A DNA stretch of 64,000 bases from Bacteroidaceae bacterium (GTDB lineage: Bacteria; Bacteroidota; Bacteroidia; Bacteroidales; Bacteroidaceae), in the NCBI GenBank assembly GCA_017622495.1, contig JAGAQY010000057.1, positions 1-64,000 on the forward strand. The letters run 5' to 3'. A program made the position numbers and the translations under genes. Positions 25,575 through 33,703 of this stretch are shown here, piece after piece. Position 1 is the first letter of the stretch. Each line of letters opens with the position of its first letter. The notes beneath the pieces are model-generated. The model did not search any database, was not told the origin of the DNA, and saw nothing but the letters and a program-made list of their open reading frames with translations.

Positions 25575-26497
25575 GAAAGCTTTTAACATACCCCGTCCGT
25601 GAGGTGGCGCCCTACATCAACTGGATATATTTCTTCCATGCTTGGGGTATGGAACCACGCTTTGCTGCCGTGGCCGAGGTGCACGATTGTCCGTCATGCC
25701 GTGCCGGATGGGTTGCCTCATTTGATGATAGCGAGCGTGTCAAGGCACAGGAGGCAGTGAATCTATACCAAGAAGCGATGGAGTATTTGCGTCTGTGGGC
25801 TGACGAGCCTATATGTCATGCCCTGTTCCTTTTGGCCGATGCATATAGCGATGGTGACGATATTATTGTCAACGGCCAGGTGCGTATCCCCTTCCTGCGT
25901 CAGCAGTATACCGGTAAGTCAGGCTATACGCTCTGTTTGAGCGACTTTGTTCGAGAGGCAAATTCTCTCTCCTCATCCCAGGATGGTGGCGCTGATATCG
26001 CAAACCGGATAGGTGTCTTTGCTGCGACAGTGTCGCAGCCTACTCTCACCTCTCACCACTCACCATTCAATTCTCACCCCTCACCTCTCATCTGCTCTCT
26101 CCTTGCCGACCGCCTTGCCGAGGCTACAGCCGAGAAGATGCACGAGGAGGTGCGCAAGTCCTATTGGGGGTATGCCAAGGATGAGCGGCTCACTATGGCC
26201 GATCTGCATGCCGAGAGGTTTCAGGGAATACGTCCTGCGGTAGGCTATCCCAGCCTGCCCGACCAGTCGGTCAACTTCCTTATCGATGAGTTGCTGTGCA
26301 TAGGGGATGTAGGCATCAGTCTTTCTGCCACAGGCGCTATGATCCCCCATAGCAGTGTGTCGGGCTTTATGTTTGCCCATCCTAAGGCCCAATACTTTGC
26401 TGTGGGACCGATAGGTGAAGATCAATTACATGACTATTCCTGCCGGCGAGGTCTCTCGGCAGAAACGCTGCGTAGCTTTTTGGTCAGCAACTTGTAG
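25571..26497 (+). CDS. Free-standing MetH reactivation (AdoMet-binding) domain protein
   Basis: This 308-residue protein matches the C-terminal activation domain of B12-dependent methionine synthase: RPAVGYP (residues 221-227), the AdoMet-contacting segment, and MIPHSSVSGFMFAHPKAQYFAVG near 257-280, followed by IGEDQLHDYSCRRG. In Bacteroidales MetH often lacks this domain and a separate protein is thought to re-methylate the oxidised cobalamin. The catalytic MetH is not in the window. Residues ~157-175 (TLTSHHSPFNSHPSPL) are encoded by a repeat of the TCTCACCTCTCACC family inserted without frame loss between two domain halves. Start coupled to pyrC. Confidence 0.85.
   Translation: MRKLLTYPVREVAPYINWIYFFHAWGMEPRFAAVAEVHDCPSCRAGWVASFDDSERVKAQEAVNLYQEAMEYLRLWADEPICHALFLLADAYSDGDDIIVNGQVRIPFLRQQYTGKSGYTLCLSDFVREANSLSSSQDGGADIANRIGVFAATVSQPTLTSHHSPFNSHPSPLICSLLADRLAEATAEKMHEEVRKSYWGYAKDERLTMADLHAERFQGIRPAVGYPSLPDQSVNFLIDELLCIGDVGISLSATGAMIPHSSVSGFMFAHPKAQYFAVGPIGEDQLHDYSCRRGLSAETLRSFLVSNL
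26038..26094. repeat. In-frame CTCACCTCTCACC repeat inside the MetH-activation gene
   Basis: Tandem heptad-like copies of CTCTCAC/CACTCAC/TTCTCAC lie inside the coding sequence, giving a Ser/His/Pro-rich stretch that does not match the MetH activation domain pattern. The host frame is kept. Confidence 0.65.
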
Positions 26498-26540
26498 ATG
26501 AAAAGACATGTGAGAAAAAACAGCATACCCGATAATCTCT

Positions 26541-27260
26541 TTATTGCTCTGTTATAATATCGGCCATACCGTGTCTTTCCATATTCTCGCGGGCAGTCAT
26601 CAAGAAATCTCTGATTGAGGGGTGGGTCAGGAAAGACGGCGGAGCATCGTCAATCACAGATTGTATGAGTGGTGTGATGGCAGGGTAGGGCAGTCCGTTG
26701 CATAGCATCGAGAAGCCACAGAGCCCTAATACATTATTGTAGTTGCGCCCGATGAAGTCACACACGAGTGTGCGCATATCTCTGTTTAATTGTTGGTATA
26801 CAGAGTCTACGTGTGAGCGTATTTCGTCTTCGGTGTGGCCGTTCATGATCATGCGCGACTCCATGCGCTCCATCTCCACCACACGCAGGTCGAGCTTGTA
26901 CTTGCGGGCAATGAATTCGTAGAGCGAGTCGTTGAGCGGTGTGCCTGACACCTTGAGCATGATGTTGCTGATGGTCACATCTATCTTGCCTGGTTCCAGT
27001 ATAATCGGCATGATTGGCTGTCCGTCGAGAAACAGGGTTGCTATCATGTTGGAGTCTACGTTGCCCTTCATCAGAAACTTGCCGTGCAGTACCTCACACG
27101 AGTCGAGCAACTTCCATTCCTTATTGTCCGATGTCATCATGGTGATTGTCTTTCCATCGATACTCGAAATGTTCGATGTGCCCTTGATGCGGTAAGCATC
27201 TGAGCACGACATGGAGAAGATGCTCGACACCAGACTGAGTATGTACAGTAGCCTATTCAT
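26541..27260 (-). CDS. DUF4369 lipoprotein without thioredoxin domain
   Basis: The protein has 239 residues from the ATG at 27260. It begins with a lipoprotein signal (ILSLVSSIFSMSC, lipid-bearing Cys at ~19). It continues with the DUF4369 pattern: YRIKGTSN...DGKTITMM, then IILEPGKIDVTI and VSGTPLNDSLYEF. The helical linker seen in the TlpA relatives follows (residues ~110-170), but the protein ends where their thioredoxin domain would begin. An upstream in-frame ATG at 27326 adds a non-signal sequence and was rejected. It may be an outer-membrane partner of TlpA-type proteins or a truncated relative. CAAAAATA at 27284-27291 could be a -7 box, but its -33 partner is poorly spaced. Confidence 0.8.
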   Translation of the reverse strand: MNRLLYILSLVSSIFSMSCSDAYRIKGTSNISSIDGKTITMMTSDNKEWKLLDSCEVLHGKFLMKGNVDSNMIATLFLDGQPIMPIILEPGKIDVTISNIMLKVSGTPLNDSLYEFIARKYKLDLRVVEMERMESRMIMNGHTEDEIRSHVDSVYQQLNRDMRTLVCDFIGRNYNNVLGLCGFSMLCNGLPYPAITPLIQSVIDDAPPSFLTHPSIRDFLMTARENMERHGMADIITEQ

Positions 27261-27359
27261 CGTGTGTGGTTTGAAAAACGATGCAAAAATAAAAGGTATT
27301 CTTGAATCAAGGAAACCTTTTATCATTATTTAAGTATTATTTATGTTTGGTTATGGGTT

Positions 27360-27428
27360 GAGGGTCAACGAAAACGATAACGAAAACTTCCATCCGGAGG
27401 CAATCCCTCAACCCTCATCCCTCAACCC
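27360..27428. repeat. CCCTCAACCCTCAT heptad repeat
   Basis: GAGGGTCAACGAAAACGATAACG is followed by CCCTCAACCCTCATCCCTCAACCCTCAACC, a further heptad-like tract. It lies after the end of the small membrane-protein gene (minus strand), and the final TCAACC reaches its stop codon. Confidence 0.55.
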
Positions 27429-27773
27429 TCAACCAGCCTTCTCCTTCTCCAGTTCCTGAGGTATGCGGAAAGCGGTGTATAGCTCGAGCAGGCAGCCTAC
27501 CAGCAAGCACATAATCCATTCGTTGTGCTTGCATACGAGCATAGCTATGCCTGTCACCATCAGCACGATGGCTCCCAATATCTGTTGGCGGCGTAGGCGG
27601 CGTATCATCCAGTTGGTGCCGGTGTAGCGGTCCATCATCTGCATGGCGCCAAACATGAATGAGCCTGCAATGTATATATAGGGTGCCCATGCCCATCGGG
27701 TGATATATAGGGCTGCACCCACCACCAGTAGTATGCCGCCCAGCATGTAAATATAGTTGTAAATCTTTTTCAT
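27429..27773 (-). CDS. Small polytopic membrane protein
   Basis: This 114-residue protein has four hydrophobic helices (about residues 8-25, 30-45, 62-79, 84-103). It contains a conserved-looking ARMxxRYTGTN-like loop (MMDRYTGTNWMIRRLRRQQILGA) and a basic C-terminal tail. I do not recognise a family with a known function. It overlaps the stop of the upstream FtsB-like gene by 4 nt, so both are made from one message. This suggests a link to envelope or division functions. Confidence 0.75.
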   Translation of the reverse strand: MKKIYNYIYMLGGILLVVGAALYITRWAWAPYIYIAGSFMFGAMQMMDRYTGTNWMIRRLRRQQILGAIVLMVTGIAMLVCKHNEWIMCLLVGCLLELYTAFRIPQELEKEKAG

Positions 27774-28063
27774 TGTATGATAAAAACTTCTTCGTTCGGT
27801 AAGTGCATTCTGTACTTCTCGCGTGCTACACGCTCCAGATTGCTGCTGTCATTGGCCAGTTCCTTGAGTCTCTGCACACTTGAGTCGCGCAGTCCTTCGT
27901 AATACTCTATCTCTTTGGTCAGCCCATATATCTCTCTCTTATGTTTCAGCCGCTGCATCAGGTTGTTGTTGTCCAAGAAGCATATCAACACCAAGAACAG
28001 CGCTATCGTGATAGCGTACTTATAGCGCCCGATGCGTCCCATGAGGTCCTTCATTTTACCCAT
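27770..28063 (-). CDS. FtsB/DivIC-family septum formation initiator
   Basis: This 97-residue protein has one N-terminal membrane helix (YAITIALFLVLICFL), then a coiled coil (MQRLKHKREIYGLTKEIEYYEGL...VQRLKELAND) and the family's end motif NLERVAREKYRMHLPNEEVFII. FtsB/DivIC links FtsL and FtsQ in the division complex and is inserted with the C-terminus in the periplasm. Length is typical. The stop overlaps the next small membrane-protein gene, and a consensus promoter lies at 28091-28121. Confidence 0.9.
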   Translation of the reverse strand: MGKMKDLMGRIGRYKYAITIALFLVLICFLDNNNLMQRLKHKREIYGLTKEIEYYEGLRDSSVQRLKELANDSSNLERVAREKYRMHLPNEEVFIIQ

Positions 28064-28090
28064 ATATTCACTTCATTTCGAATGATTGTA

Positions 28091-28121
28091 CAAAGATACG
28101 AATAAGCGAGTGAAAAGTCAA
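28091..28121 (-). promoter_or_regulatory. Promoter of the FtsB-like operon
   Basis: On the minus strand TTG at 28121-28119, a 20-bp gap, and TATCTTTG at 28098-28091. It is about 28 bp before the start of the FtsB-like gene. Confidence 0.65.
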
Positions 28122-28267
28122 GTTTACTTGAACTTTTTGCAACGAGCGCGAGTATCTTCTTGGCAGAGCCATAAAGATAGATGTTTTAATCGAAACTTTC
28201 TATCATTTCAAGAAGTTGTTTGGATTTTATTTTGAGTTTGGCTGAGCGGTGTTTTTGAGCAGATTCG

Positions 28268-28292
28268 CACTATTTGGGCGCAGCAAATAGTG
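28268..28292. repeat. Hairpin in the ftsB-dnaX divergent region
   Basis: CACTATTTG (28268-28276) pairs with CAAATAGTG (28284-28292), a 9-bp perfect stem. The 407-bp gap 28064-28470 otherwise holds the two divergent promoters and no gene. Function unknown. Confidence 0.45.
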
Positions 28293-28410
28293 GTCTATTT
28301 GCAAGAACAATATTGCCAATAAATTTGATATTTTGTTTGGCTTGCAATTACTTTAGTGACTACGTCACAGAAGACACACGGCGCCTCGGGATAAAAAATA
28401 AATGAATTTA

Positions 28411-28442
28411 TTTTGTTCTCCTCTCGGCTTGTTGTATCTTTG
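28411..28442 (+). promoter_or_regulatory. Promoter of dnaX
   Basis: TTTTG at 28411-28415, a 19-bp gap, and TATCTTTG at 28435-28442. Because the boxes lie inside any longer reading frame starting at 28402, it supports the dnaX start at 28471. Confidence 0.75.
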
Positions 28443-28470
28443 CAACACAAACAGAATAATGTATCTCCGT

Positions 28471-30294
28471 ATGGAAAACTTTATAGTATCGGCCCGTAAG
28501 TATCGCCCAGCCACGTTTGATACGGTGGTGGGGCAGAAGGCCCTCATCGTGACTCTCAAGAATGCCATTCTCACAGGAAAGTTGGCTCACGCATACCTCT
28601 TCTGCGGTCCTCGTGGTGTAGGTAAGACTACCTGTGCACGCATCTTCGCCAAGTCAATCAACTGCGAGCACCTCACTCCCGAAGGTGAGGCCTGCAACGA
28701 GTGCGAGTCGTGCCGTGCCTTTAACGAGCAGCGCTCCTATAATATACACGAGCTGGACGCTGCGTCGAACAACTCGGTGGACGATATACGCGAACTCATC
28801 GATCAGGTGCGTATACCGCCACAGATAGGCCGATACAAGGTGTTCATCATCGATGAGGTGCACATGCTGTCGACAGCGGCGTTTAATGCCTTCCTCAAGA
28901 CACTGGAGGAGCCGCCCCGCCATGCTATCTTTATCCTCGCCACCACGGAGCGCCACAAGGTGCTGCCCACGATTCTCTCGCGCTGTCAGATCTACGACTT
29001 CACGCGTATCGAGCTGAGCGACATCGTGGAGCATCTGGCCAACGTGGCTGCCAAGGAGGGCGTGAAGACCGAAGAGGCTGCGCTGCACATCATAGCCCAG
29101 AAGGCCGATGGTGGTATGCGCGATGCGCTCTCGCTCTTCGACCAGATGGTGAGCTACACACAGGGCAACGTCACCTACCAGGGTGTCATCGGCAGTCTCA
29201 ACATATTGGATTACGACTATTACTTCCGCTTCACGGATCTCTTCCTGGAGCATAAGATAAGCGAAACGATGCTGCTCTTCGATGAGGTGTTGCGCCGCGG
29301 ATTCGACGGAGGCAATTTCATTACCAACCTCACCGCTCACCTGCGCGATCTGCTCGTGAGCCGTGAGCCAGCTACACTGCCACTGCTGGAGGTGAGCACC
29401 GATGTACGTGAGCGCTACCGCGAGCAAGCACAGAAGTGTCCTGAGAGGATGCTGATACATGCCATCAAACTGTGCAACGACTGTGATCTCAACTATCGCG
29501 CGAGCAAGAACAAGAGACTGCTCGTAGAACTCACGCTCATACAGCTGGCACAGCTCACGGGCGACCCCGATGAGATAGGCTCGGGGCGTGGCCCTAAGAA
29601 GCTGAAACCCCTATTCCAAAAGGCGGTAGCCACCGCCACAGCGAGCCAGTCGAAGGATAGTAAGCCGGCACCGCCAACCGCAGCAAGCACCACACAGCCT
29701 GCAGTAAATAATTATGCACAGGGTGCACCGCAGAATATCCCGGCAGGCATGTCGAGGATTATGGCGTCGTCTACTGCTACGCAGCAGAGCAAGGTGGCCA
29801 CTATGCGCCGCCCGGGAATCTCTATACGTGGTACCAATGCGCAGAACGTGCAGAATGAAATGCCCAGGCAGCAGTCTGTGTCGTCAAGTGTGGCTGCAGC
29901 AACACCGGTGCTGCAACCCGTAGTGGAGGATATTCCTATCAGTGAAGACGGCCTGCGTATCTGCTGGAAACAGTTTGCCGCAACCCTCTCCAAGGAGGAG
30001 ACGGCTATGGCAGGGCGTATCATGAATATACGTCCATCATTGACCGGCGATACCTCCTTTACGGTTGGTATCGATAATAAAATCGTGGCGCAGGAGTTGC
30101 TAACCATGCAACCCCGTATCGAAGCCTATCTGAGGCAGCAGATGCAGAATAGTCGTATCAGTATGCAAGTGGTGCTGGAAGAGGCTCAGAAAGTACACCA
30201 TATATATAGCCGTGTGGAGCAGTACCAGCAACTGGAGCAGCGCAACCAAGCGCTTAAAAAACTGAAAGAGCTGTTCGAACTGGATCTTGAGTAA
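28471..30294 (+). CDS. dnaX: DNA polymerase III subunit gamma/tau
   Basis: The protein has 607 residues from ATG 28471. It is an AAA+ clamp-loader subunit: SARKYRPATFDTVVGQ, Walker A CGPRGVGKTT (45-54), four zinc-binding cysteines (CEHL...CNECESC), Walker B FIIDEVHML, and sensor 1 with LATTERHKVLPTILSRCQ. Domain III follows to ~370. A Ser/Ala/Gln-rich linker (~400-470) leads to a C-terminal tau-like domain with KEETAMAGRIMNIRP. It loads the beta clamp and couples polymerases. The chosen start follows a consensus promoter; longer in-frame starts overlap it. No obvious slippery frameshift motif was searched for. Confidence 0.94.
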   Translation: MENFIVSARKYRPATFDTVVGQKALIVTLKNAILTGKLAHAYLFCGPRGVGKTTCARIFAKSINCEHLTPEGEACNECESCRAFNEQRSYNIHELDAASNNSVDDIRELIDQVRIPPQIGRYKVFIIDEVHMLSTAAFNAFLKTLEEPPRHAIFILATTERHKVLPTILSRCQIYDFTRIELSDIVEHLANVAAKEGVKTEEAALHIIAQKADGGMRDALSLFDQMVSYTQGNVTYQGVIGSLNILDYDYYFRFTDLFLEHKISETMLLFDEVLRRGFDGGNFITNLTAHLRDLLVSREPATLPLLEVSTDVRERYREQAQKCPERMLIHAIKLCNDCDLNYRASKNKRLLVELTLIQLAQLTGDPDEIGSGRGPKKLKPLFQKAVATATASQSKDSKPAPPTAASTTQPAVNNYAQGAPQNIPAGMSRIMASSTATQQSKVATMRRPGISIRGTNAQNVQNEMPRQQSVSSSVAAATPVLQPVVEDIPISEDGLRICWKQFAATLSKEETAMAGRIMNIRPSLTGDTSFTVGIDNKIVAQELLTMQPRIEAYLRQQMQNSRISMQVVLEEAQKVHHIYSRVEQYQQLEQRNQALKKLKELFELDLE

Positions 30295-30302
30295 TTGGTA
30301 AT

Positions 30303-30357
30303 TCTGCAGCGCAGCGAGAGCGATGATAAGCAAGGAGTCTTGGTGCGTAGCATCATA
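30303..30357 (-). repeat. Dispersed repeat copy C
   Basis: It is the reverse complement of repeat copy A (6951-7030) over ATGATGCT...CAAGACTCCTTGCTT and ATCATNGCTCTCG...GCGCTGCAGA. Relative to copy A it lacks ~24 bp (GCTCGGCAATGATTAAGCAAGCTT region) lying between two GCTT direct repeats, as expected from slippage deletion. It sits between the convergent ends of dnaX and the DUF721 gene. Confidence 0.7.
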
Positions 30358-30402
30358 ATTGACAATTGACAATTCAAACCTTCAACTCTCAACCCTCACC
30401 TC
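30358..30402. repeat. TTGACAATTGACAATTC / CTCTCAACCCTCACC tract
   Basis: AATTGACAATTGACAATTC is followed by CTTCAACTCTCAACCCTCACCTCTCA, tandem heptad-like copies that end directly at the stop codon (TCA at 30403-30405) of the DUF721 gene on the minus strand. Confidence 0.55.
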
Positions 30403-30693
30403 TCACGACAACACGATGTCGCATATCACCTGTGCGCCGACGTATGCGTTGAGGCGTGTCACCAATTCACGGCGTTGCATGGATAACTCTTGCCTGACGG
30501 CGGGAGAGGTGAGCCGTACGTAGAGTGTCTGGTTGCGGATGGTGATGTCGCGGGTATAGCGTGCCACTATGGGACCCATCACATGGGGCCAGCCTTGGAC
30601 GAGGCGGTATTCGTTGAGCGGAGACTCAAGGCCTTGCTGCCGGAGGTATTGGCGAATGAGTTCGCCTACGGGCTCTGATTTGGTGCGTCGCAT
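30403..30693 (-). CDS. DUF721 (DciA-like) protein
   Basis: This 96-residue protein is built on the DUF721 pattern: VGELIRQYLRQQGLESPLNEYRLVQGWPHVMGPIVARYT, then LYVRLTSPAVRQELSMQRRELVTRLNAYVG. Related DciA proteins load the replicative helicase in bacteria lacking DnaC/DnaI; the Bacteroidetes version is the short form. It is 12 bp downstream of recF on the same strand, a placement shared with many genomes, which supports a DNA-replication role. The stop codon touches a repeat tract. Confidence 0.88.
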   Translation of the reverse strand: MRRTKSEPVGELIRQYLRQQGLESPLNEYRLVQGWPHVMGPIVARYTRDITIRNQTLYVRLTSPAVRQELSMQRRELVTRLNAYVGAQVICDIVLS

Positions 30694-30705
30694 AGTGTGG
30701 AAGTG

Positions 30706-31824
30706 TTAGTCGTGGTGCTGGCATTCGTTGCTTAATGTTACGAGTCCTCCTTCTACACCATATAACTTGTAGTCTCCAGTGGCTGCACTAAGTATGCGGT
30801 CGAGGTGGCCGCGGTTGACATCGGTGATAAATATCTGTCCGAAGGTGTCGCCAGAGACAAGACGGATAATCTGCTCTACGCGAGAGGCATCGAGGCGGTC
30901 GAATATGTCGTCGAGTAACAGTATGGGTGTAGTGTGTCCCGAACGGCGGAGAAAGTCAAACTGGGCCAGCTTGAGTGCGATGAGGTAGGTCTTGTTTTGC
31001 CCTTGCGAGCCTTCGCGCTTGATAGGGTAGCCCGAGAGTTGCATCACGAGGTCGTCCTTGTGTGTGCCGTGTAGCGAATATCCCATGATGCGGTCTTTGG
31101 CGCGGCCGTTGCGGATGACCTCGAGTAGGTCGCCGCGGTCGCCATGAGAGAGGTAGTCGAGTGATACCTCTTCCTTGTCGCCCGATATCTGGGCATAGAA
31201 CGATTGGAATATCGGGGTGAGCTCGGCGATGAACTGCTTACGGCGCTGATAGATGAGGCTTCCTGAGTGCGCCATCATCTCTTCCCATAGTGTCAGGAGC
31301 TCGGCGTCGGGCTCCTCCTCTTGCTTGAGCAGGGCATTGCGTTGCTGTAGAGCCTTGTCGTAGTTGATGAGTTCGGCAAGGTACTCTTTGTCGTGCTGTG
31401 AGATGGCTACATCCATGAAGCGGCGCCGCTCCTCGCTGCCTCCGAGGATGAGTTCGCTGTCTGAGGGCGAAACCATGACAAGGGGGATGAAGCCTACATG
31501 CTCGGAAAAGCGCTGGTAAGCCTTCTTGTTGCGCTTGAAGGTTTTCTTCTGCCTGCGTTTCATGCCGCAGTAGATGTCTTCTTCGTCGCCTTGCTCAGTC
31601 TCGTACAGGCCTTGCACTACGAAGAACTCACTGTCGTGGCGCATCACCTGAGAGTCTATCGGGTTGTTCGAACTCTTGCAGAATGACAGGTAGTAGATGG
31701 CATCGAGCAGATTGGTCTTGCCCATGCCGTTCTGCCCGATAAAGCAATTCACTTTAGGGGAGAAATCAAGGTCGGCCTGCTCGATATTCTTATAATTCAG
31801 TATGGAGAGTCTTTTTAGTATCAT
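30706..31824 (-). CDS. recF: DNA replication/repair ATPase RecF
   Basis: The protein has 372 residues from the ATG at 31824. RecF motifs: N-terminal LKRLSILNYKNIEQADLDFS, Walker A GQNGMGKTN (30-38), the signature region near QGQNKTYLIALKLAQF, and Walker B ILLLDDIFDRLD. RecF binds gapped DNA and helps RecO/RecR load RecA. The start at 31824 is preferred over far-upstream in-frame ATGs, which give non-RecF sequence running into the divergent gene. A -7 box (CAAAGATA, 31845-31852) is well placed just upstream, although its -33 partner is weak. DUF721 follows after 12 bp. Confidence 0.95.
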   Translation of the reverse strand: MILKRLSILNYKNIEQADLDFSPKVNCFIGQNGMGKTNLLDAIYYLSFCKSSNNPIDSQVMRHDSEFFVVQGLYETEQGDEEDIYCGMKRRQKKTFKRNKKAYQRFSEHVGFIPLVMVSPSDSELILGGSEERRRFMDVAISQHDKEYLAELINYDKALQQRNALLKQEEEPDAELLTLWEEMMAHSGSLIYQRRKQFIAELTPIFQSFYAQISGDKEEVSLDYLSHGDRGDLLEVIRNGRAKDRIMGYSLHGTHKDDLVMQLSGYPIKREGSQGQNKTYLIALKLAQFDFLRRSGHTTPILLLDDIFDRLDASRVEQIIRLVSGDTFGQIFITDVNRGHLDRILSAATGDYKLYGVEGGLVTLSNECQHHD

Positions 31825-31922
31825 CAATCGGTGGTTATTGCTCGCAAAGATACAAAAAACGGACGAATGTGGTGCTGAAAAGCTAAAAAACAAGCGTTGG
31901 TAGGAAAAAAAATGCACCGAAA

Positions 31923-31954
31923 TTTTAGTAATCGGCGGAAATAGACTACTTTTG
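31923..31954 (+). promoter_or_regulatory. Probable promoter of the TPR gene at 31994
   Basis: A clear -7 box, TACTTTTG (31947-31954), has a weak -33 (TTTTAG at 31923-31928) 18 bp upstream. It is about 40 bp before the start. Confidence 0.5.
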
Positions 31955-31993
31955 CATTTCGTAATGCGACGAATATAAAAAATAACTAAAAAT

Positions 31994-32668
31994 ATGGCAA
32001 AACAAGAAATCAAACAAGAGCAAGTGCTCAACGTGGAGGAGGCAGTAAGCCGCTCTGAAGCATTCATCAACAAGAACAAGAAAATGATTACAGTGGCTGT
32101 TGTAGCTGTAGTTGTACTCGTAGCTGCCGGTATGGCTGTGAATACATGGGTTATTAAACCCCGCGAGCAGAAGGCTGCTGAGGCTCTCTTCGCAGGTGAA
32201 CGTTATTTCCAGAATGGGGATTATGAGACCGCATTGAACGGTGATCAGTATGAGTATGCAGGCTTTGCGGCTGTAGCTGATGACTTTGGTAGCACCAAGG
32301 CTGGTAAGCTCGCCAAGGCATACGCAGGTCTCAGTCTTGCTAAGTTGGGTCGCTACGAAGAGGCTATCCCTTACCTCAAAGGTTTTAAGGGCGACGATGC
32401 TATGGTGGCTCCTTCGGTGCTTGCTGCACTGGGCAACTGCTATGCTCACGTTGGCGATGAGGCACAGGCTGCTGCTACACTCGTAAAGGCTGCTCATGAA
32501 GCCGATAACAACTTGTTGAGCCCTGCATACCTTATCCAGGCAGGACAGATTTATGAGAAGTTGGGTAAAAAGTCTGATGCCCTGAAGGTATATCAGGAGG
32601 TTAAGGACAACTACTATGGCTCTACCCAATCAATGGATATTGACCGCTACATTGAGCGCGTAAAGTAA
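31994..32668 (+). CDS. Single-pass membrane tetratricopeptide-repeat protein
   Basis: This 224-residue protein has a short cytoplasmic N-terminus, one membrane helix (ITVAVVAVVVLVAAGMAV, about residues 36-53), and then TPR-like helical pairs: AEALFAGERYFQNGDYETAL, AYAGLSLAKLGRYEEAIPYL, LGNCYAHVGDEAQAAATL, IQAGQIYEKLGKKSDALKVYQEV. It resembles YfgM-type periplasmic TPR proteins that bind envelope or secretion clients, an inference from topology only. It is divergent from recF and followed by a terminator and then ribH. Confidence 0.85.
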   Translation: MAKQEIKQEQVLNVEEAVSRSEAFINKNKKMITVAVVAVVVLVAAGMAVNTWVIKPREQKAAEALFAGERYFQNGDYETALNGDQYEYAGFAAVADDFGSTKAGKLAKAYAGLSLAKLGRYEEAIPYLKGFKGDDAMVAPSVLAALGNCYAHVGDEAQAAATLVKAAHEADNNLLSPAYLIQAGQIYEKLGKKSDALKVYQEVKDNYYGSTQSMDIDRYIERVK

Positions 32669-32690
32669 TCGAACATACGATAGACGTTTA

Positions 32691-32736
32691 GGGTTTAGAG
32701 TTTGGGAGGATGCTCCTACATTCTAAACCCTTTTTT
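32691..32736 (+). terminator. Terminator between the TPR gene and ribH
   Basis: GGGTTTAGAGT (32691-) pairs with ATTCTAAACCC (to 32730) around an inner GGAG/CTCC stem, followed by six T. The sequence resembles the GTTTAGAGT tract also seen near 1675-1690. Confidence 0.7.
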
Positions 32737-32767
32737 ATTTACTTTAATATACAATATAGATAAGACA

Positions 32768-33262
32768 ATGGCAACAGCATATCACAATCTCTCAGAGTAT
32801 GACATCGACTCTGTACCTTCGGCTGAGGATATGAAATTTGGTATCGTAGTATCAGAGTGGAATGAAAATATTACCGCAGCCCTGCTCCATGGTGCTGAAG
32901 ATACATTAAAGAAGCATGGCGCCAAACCTGAAAACATCACTGTATATACAGTCCCCGGTAGTTTTGAACTTATTTATGGCTCTGCCAAGTTTGTACAGAG
33001 CAAAGAGGTGGACGCAGTCATCGCTCTTGGCTGTGTCGTGCGAGGAGATACGCCTCACTTTGACTATGTTTGCGCTGGTACCACTCAGGGTATTGCTGCG
33101 CTCAATACGCAGGGCGATATTCCCGTGATTTTTGGACTCATTACAACTGATACCATGCAGCAGGCTGAGGACCGTGCAGGGGGTATCCATGGAAACAAAG
33201 GCGACGAATGTGCCGTCACTGCTATAAAAATGGTATATTTAGCTGAGATGTTCGAAAATTAA
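32768..33262 (+). CDS. ribH: 6,7-dimethyl-8-ribityllumazine synthase
   Basis: This 164-residue lumazine synthase has the fold's signatures: [19 protein letters not shown] at the N-terminus, TVPGSFEL near residue 60, [14 protein letters not shown] near 88 with the catalytic His, and [21 protein letters not shown] near 120. It condenses the ribityl-aminouracil with dihydroxybutanone phosphate in riboflavin synthesis. I chose ATG 32768; a longer frame from 32702 runs through the terminator upstream. Confidence 0.97.
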   Translation: MATAYHNLSEYDIDSVPSAEDMKFGIVVSEWNENITAALLHGAEDTLKKHGAKPENITVYTVPGSFELIYGSAKFVQSKEVDAVIALGCVVRGDTPHFDYVCAGTTQGIAALNTQGDIPVIFGLITTDTMQQAEDRAGGIHGNKGDECAVTAIKMVYLAEMFEN

Positions 33263-33274
33263 CGAAGATACCGC

Positions 33275-33304
33275 TTGTAAATTAAAAAAAAAGTTGTACC
33301 TTTG
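33275..33304 (+). promoter_or_regulatory. Promoter of tRNA-Tyr
   Basis: TTG at 33275-33277, a 19-bp gap, then TACCTTTG at 33297-33304. It lies 13 bp after the ribH stop and 27 bp before the tRNA. Confidence 0.75.
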
Positions 33305-33330
33305 CATCGCCTTTCGGAGGAGAGGTGTTT

Positions 33331-33413
33331 GGGCAAATTCCAGAGTGGCCAAATGGGGCAGACTGTAAATCTGCTGTCTTTCGACTTCGGTGGTTCGAAT
33401 CCATCTTTGCCCA
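33331..33413 (+). tRNA. tRNA-Tyr (GTA)
   Basis: The acceptor stem pairs GGGCAAA (33331-33337) with TTTGCCC (33406-33412), with discriminator A at 33413. The anticodon arm is GCAGACTGTAAATCTGC, giving GTA (Tyr). A long variable arm and GGTTCGAATCC in the T arm make it a class II tRNA of 83 nt, as expected for bacterial tRNA-Tyr. CCA is not encoded. Confidence 0.95.
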
Positions 33414-33414
33414 C

Positions 33415-33453
33415 AAGAAAGAGGAACGCATGAGCGTTCCTCTTTCTTTTTTT
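33415..33453 (+). terminator. Terminator of tRNA-Tyr
   Basis: A perfect 15-bp stem (AAGAAAGAGGAACGC with GCGTTCCTCTTTCTT), loop ATGA, then a T-run. From 33454 to 33703 I see no gene or clear structure. Confidence 0.85.
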
Positions 33454-33703
33454 GTAAAAATATGATGCTTGGCCCAAACGTCTCTGTCTTCTTGAACATT
33501 GCGGAGAATCCCGACCTGGGACTTAGTAGGATACTCTGTGAGATTTTTGGACCAACCAAGCGCATGCATTGCTTTCCCCTTAGCTTCAGCCCCTTGCATT
33601 TCCCTCGGCCTTTCAGATAAGGTTGTCGCCCCCTCGGGTAGCGAACAAGTCTCTTTACTTAGCTTAGGATGACACTGATGTTGGGAAATGAAAAGATTGG
33701 GCG

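Noticed and set aside
28402..28470. Longer start for dnaX
   Set aside because: It would begin before the -33/-7 promoter boxes at 28411-28442 and lacks family similarity.
31825..32079. 85-residue N-terminal extension of RecF
   Set aside because: It has no resemblance to RecF and overlaps the promoter and first codons of the divergent TPR gene.
33454..33703. Possible small gene after tRNA-Tyr
   Set aside because: The 76-codon frame is mostly tRNA/terminator sequence and low in coding character; nothing recognisable was found.
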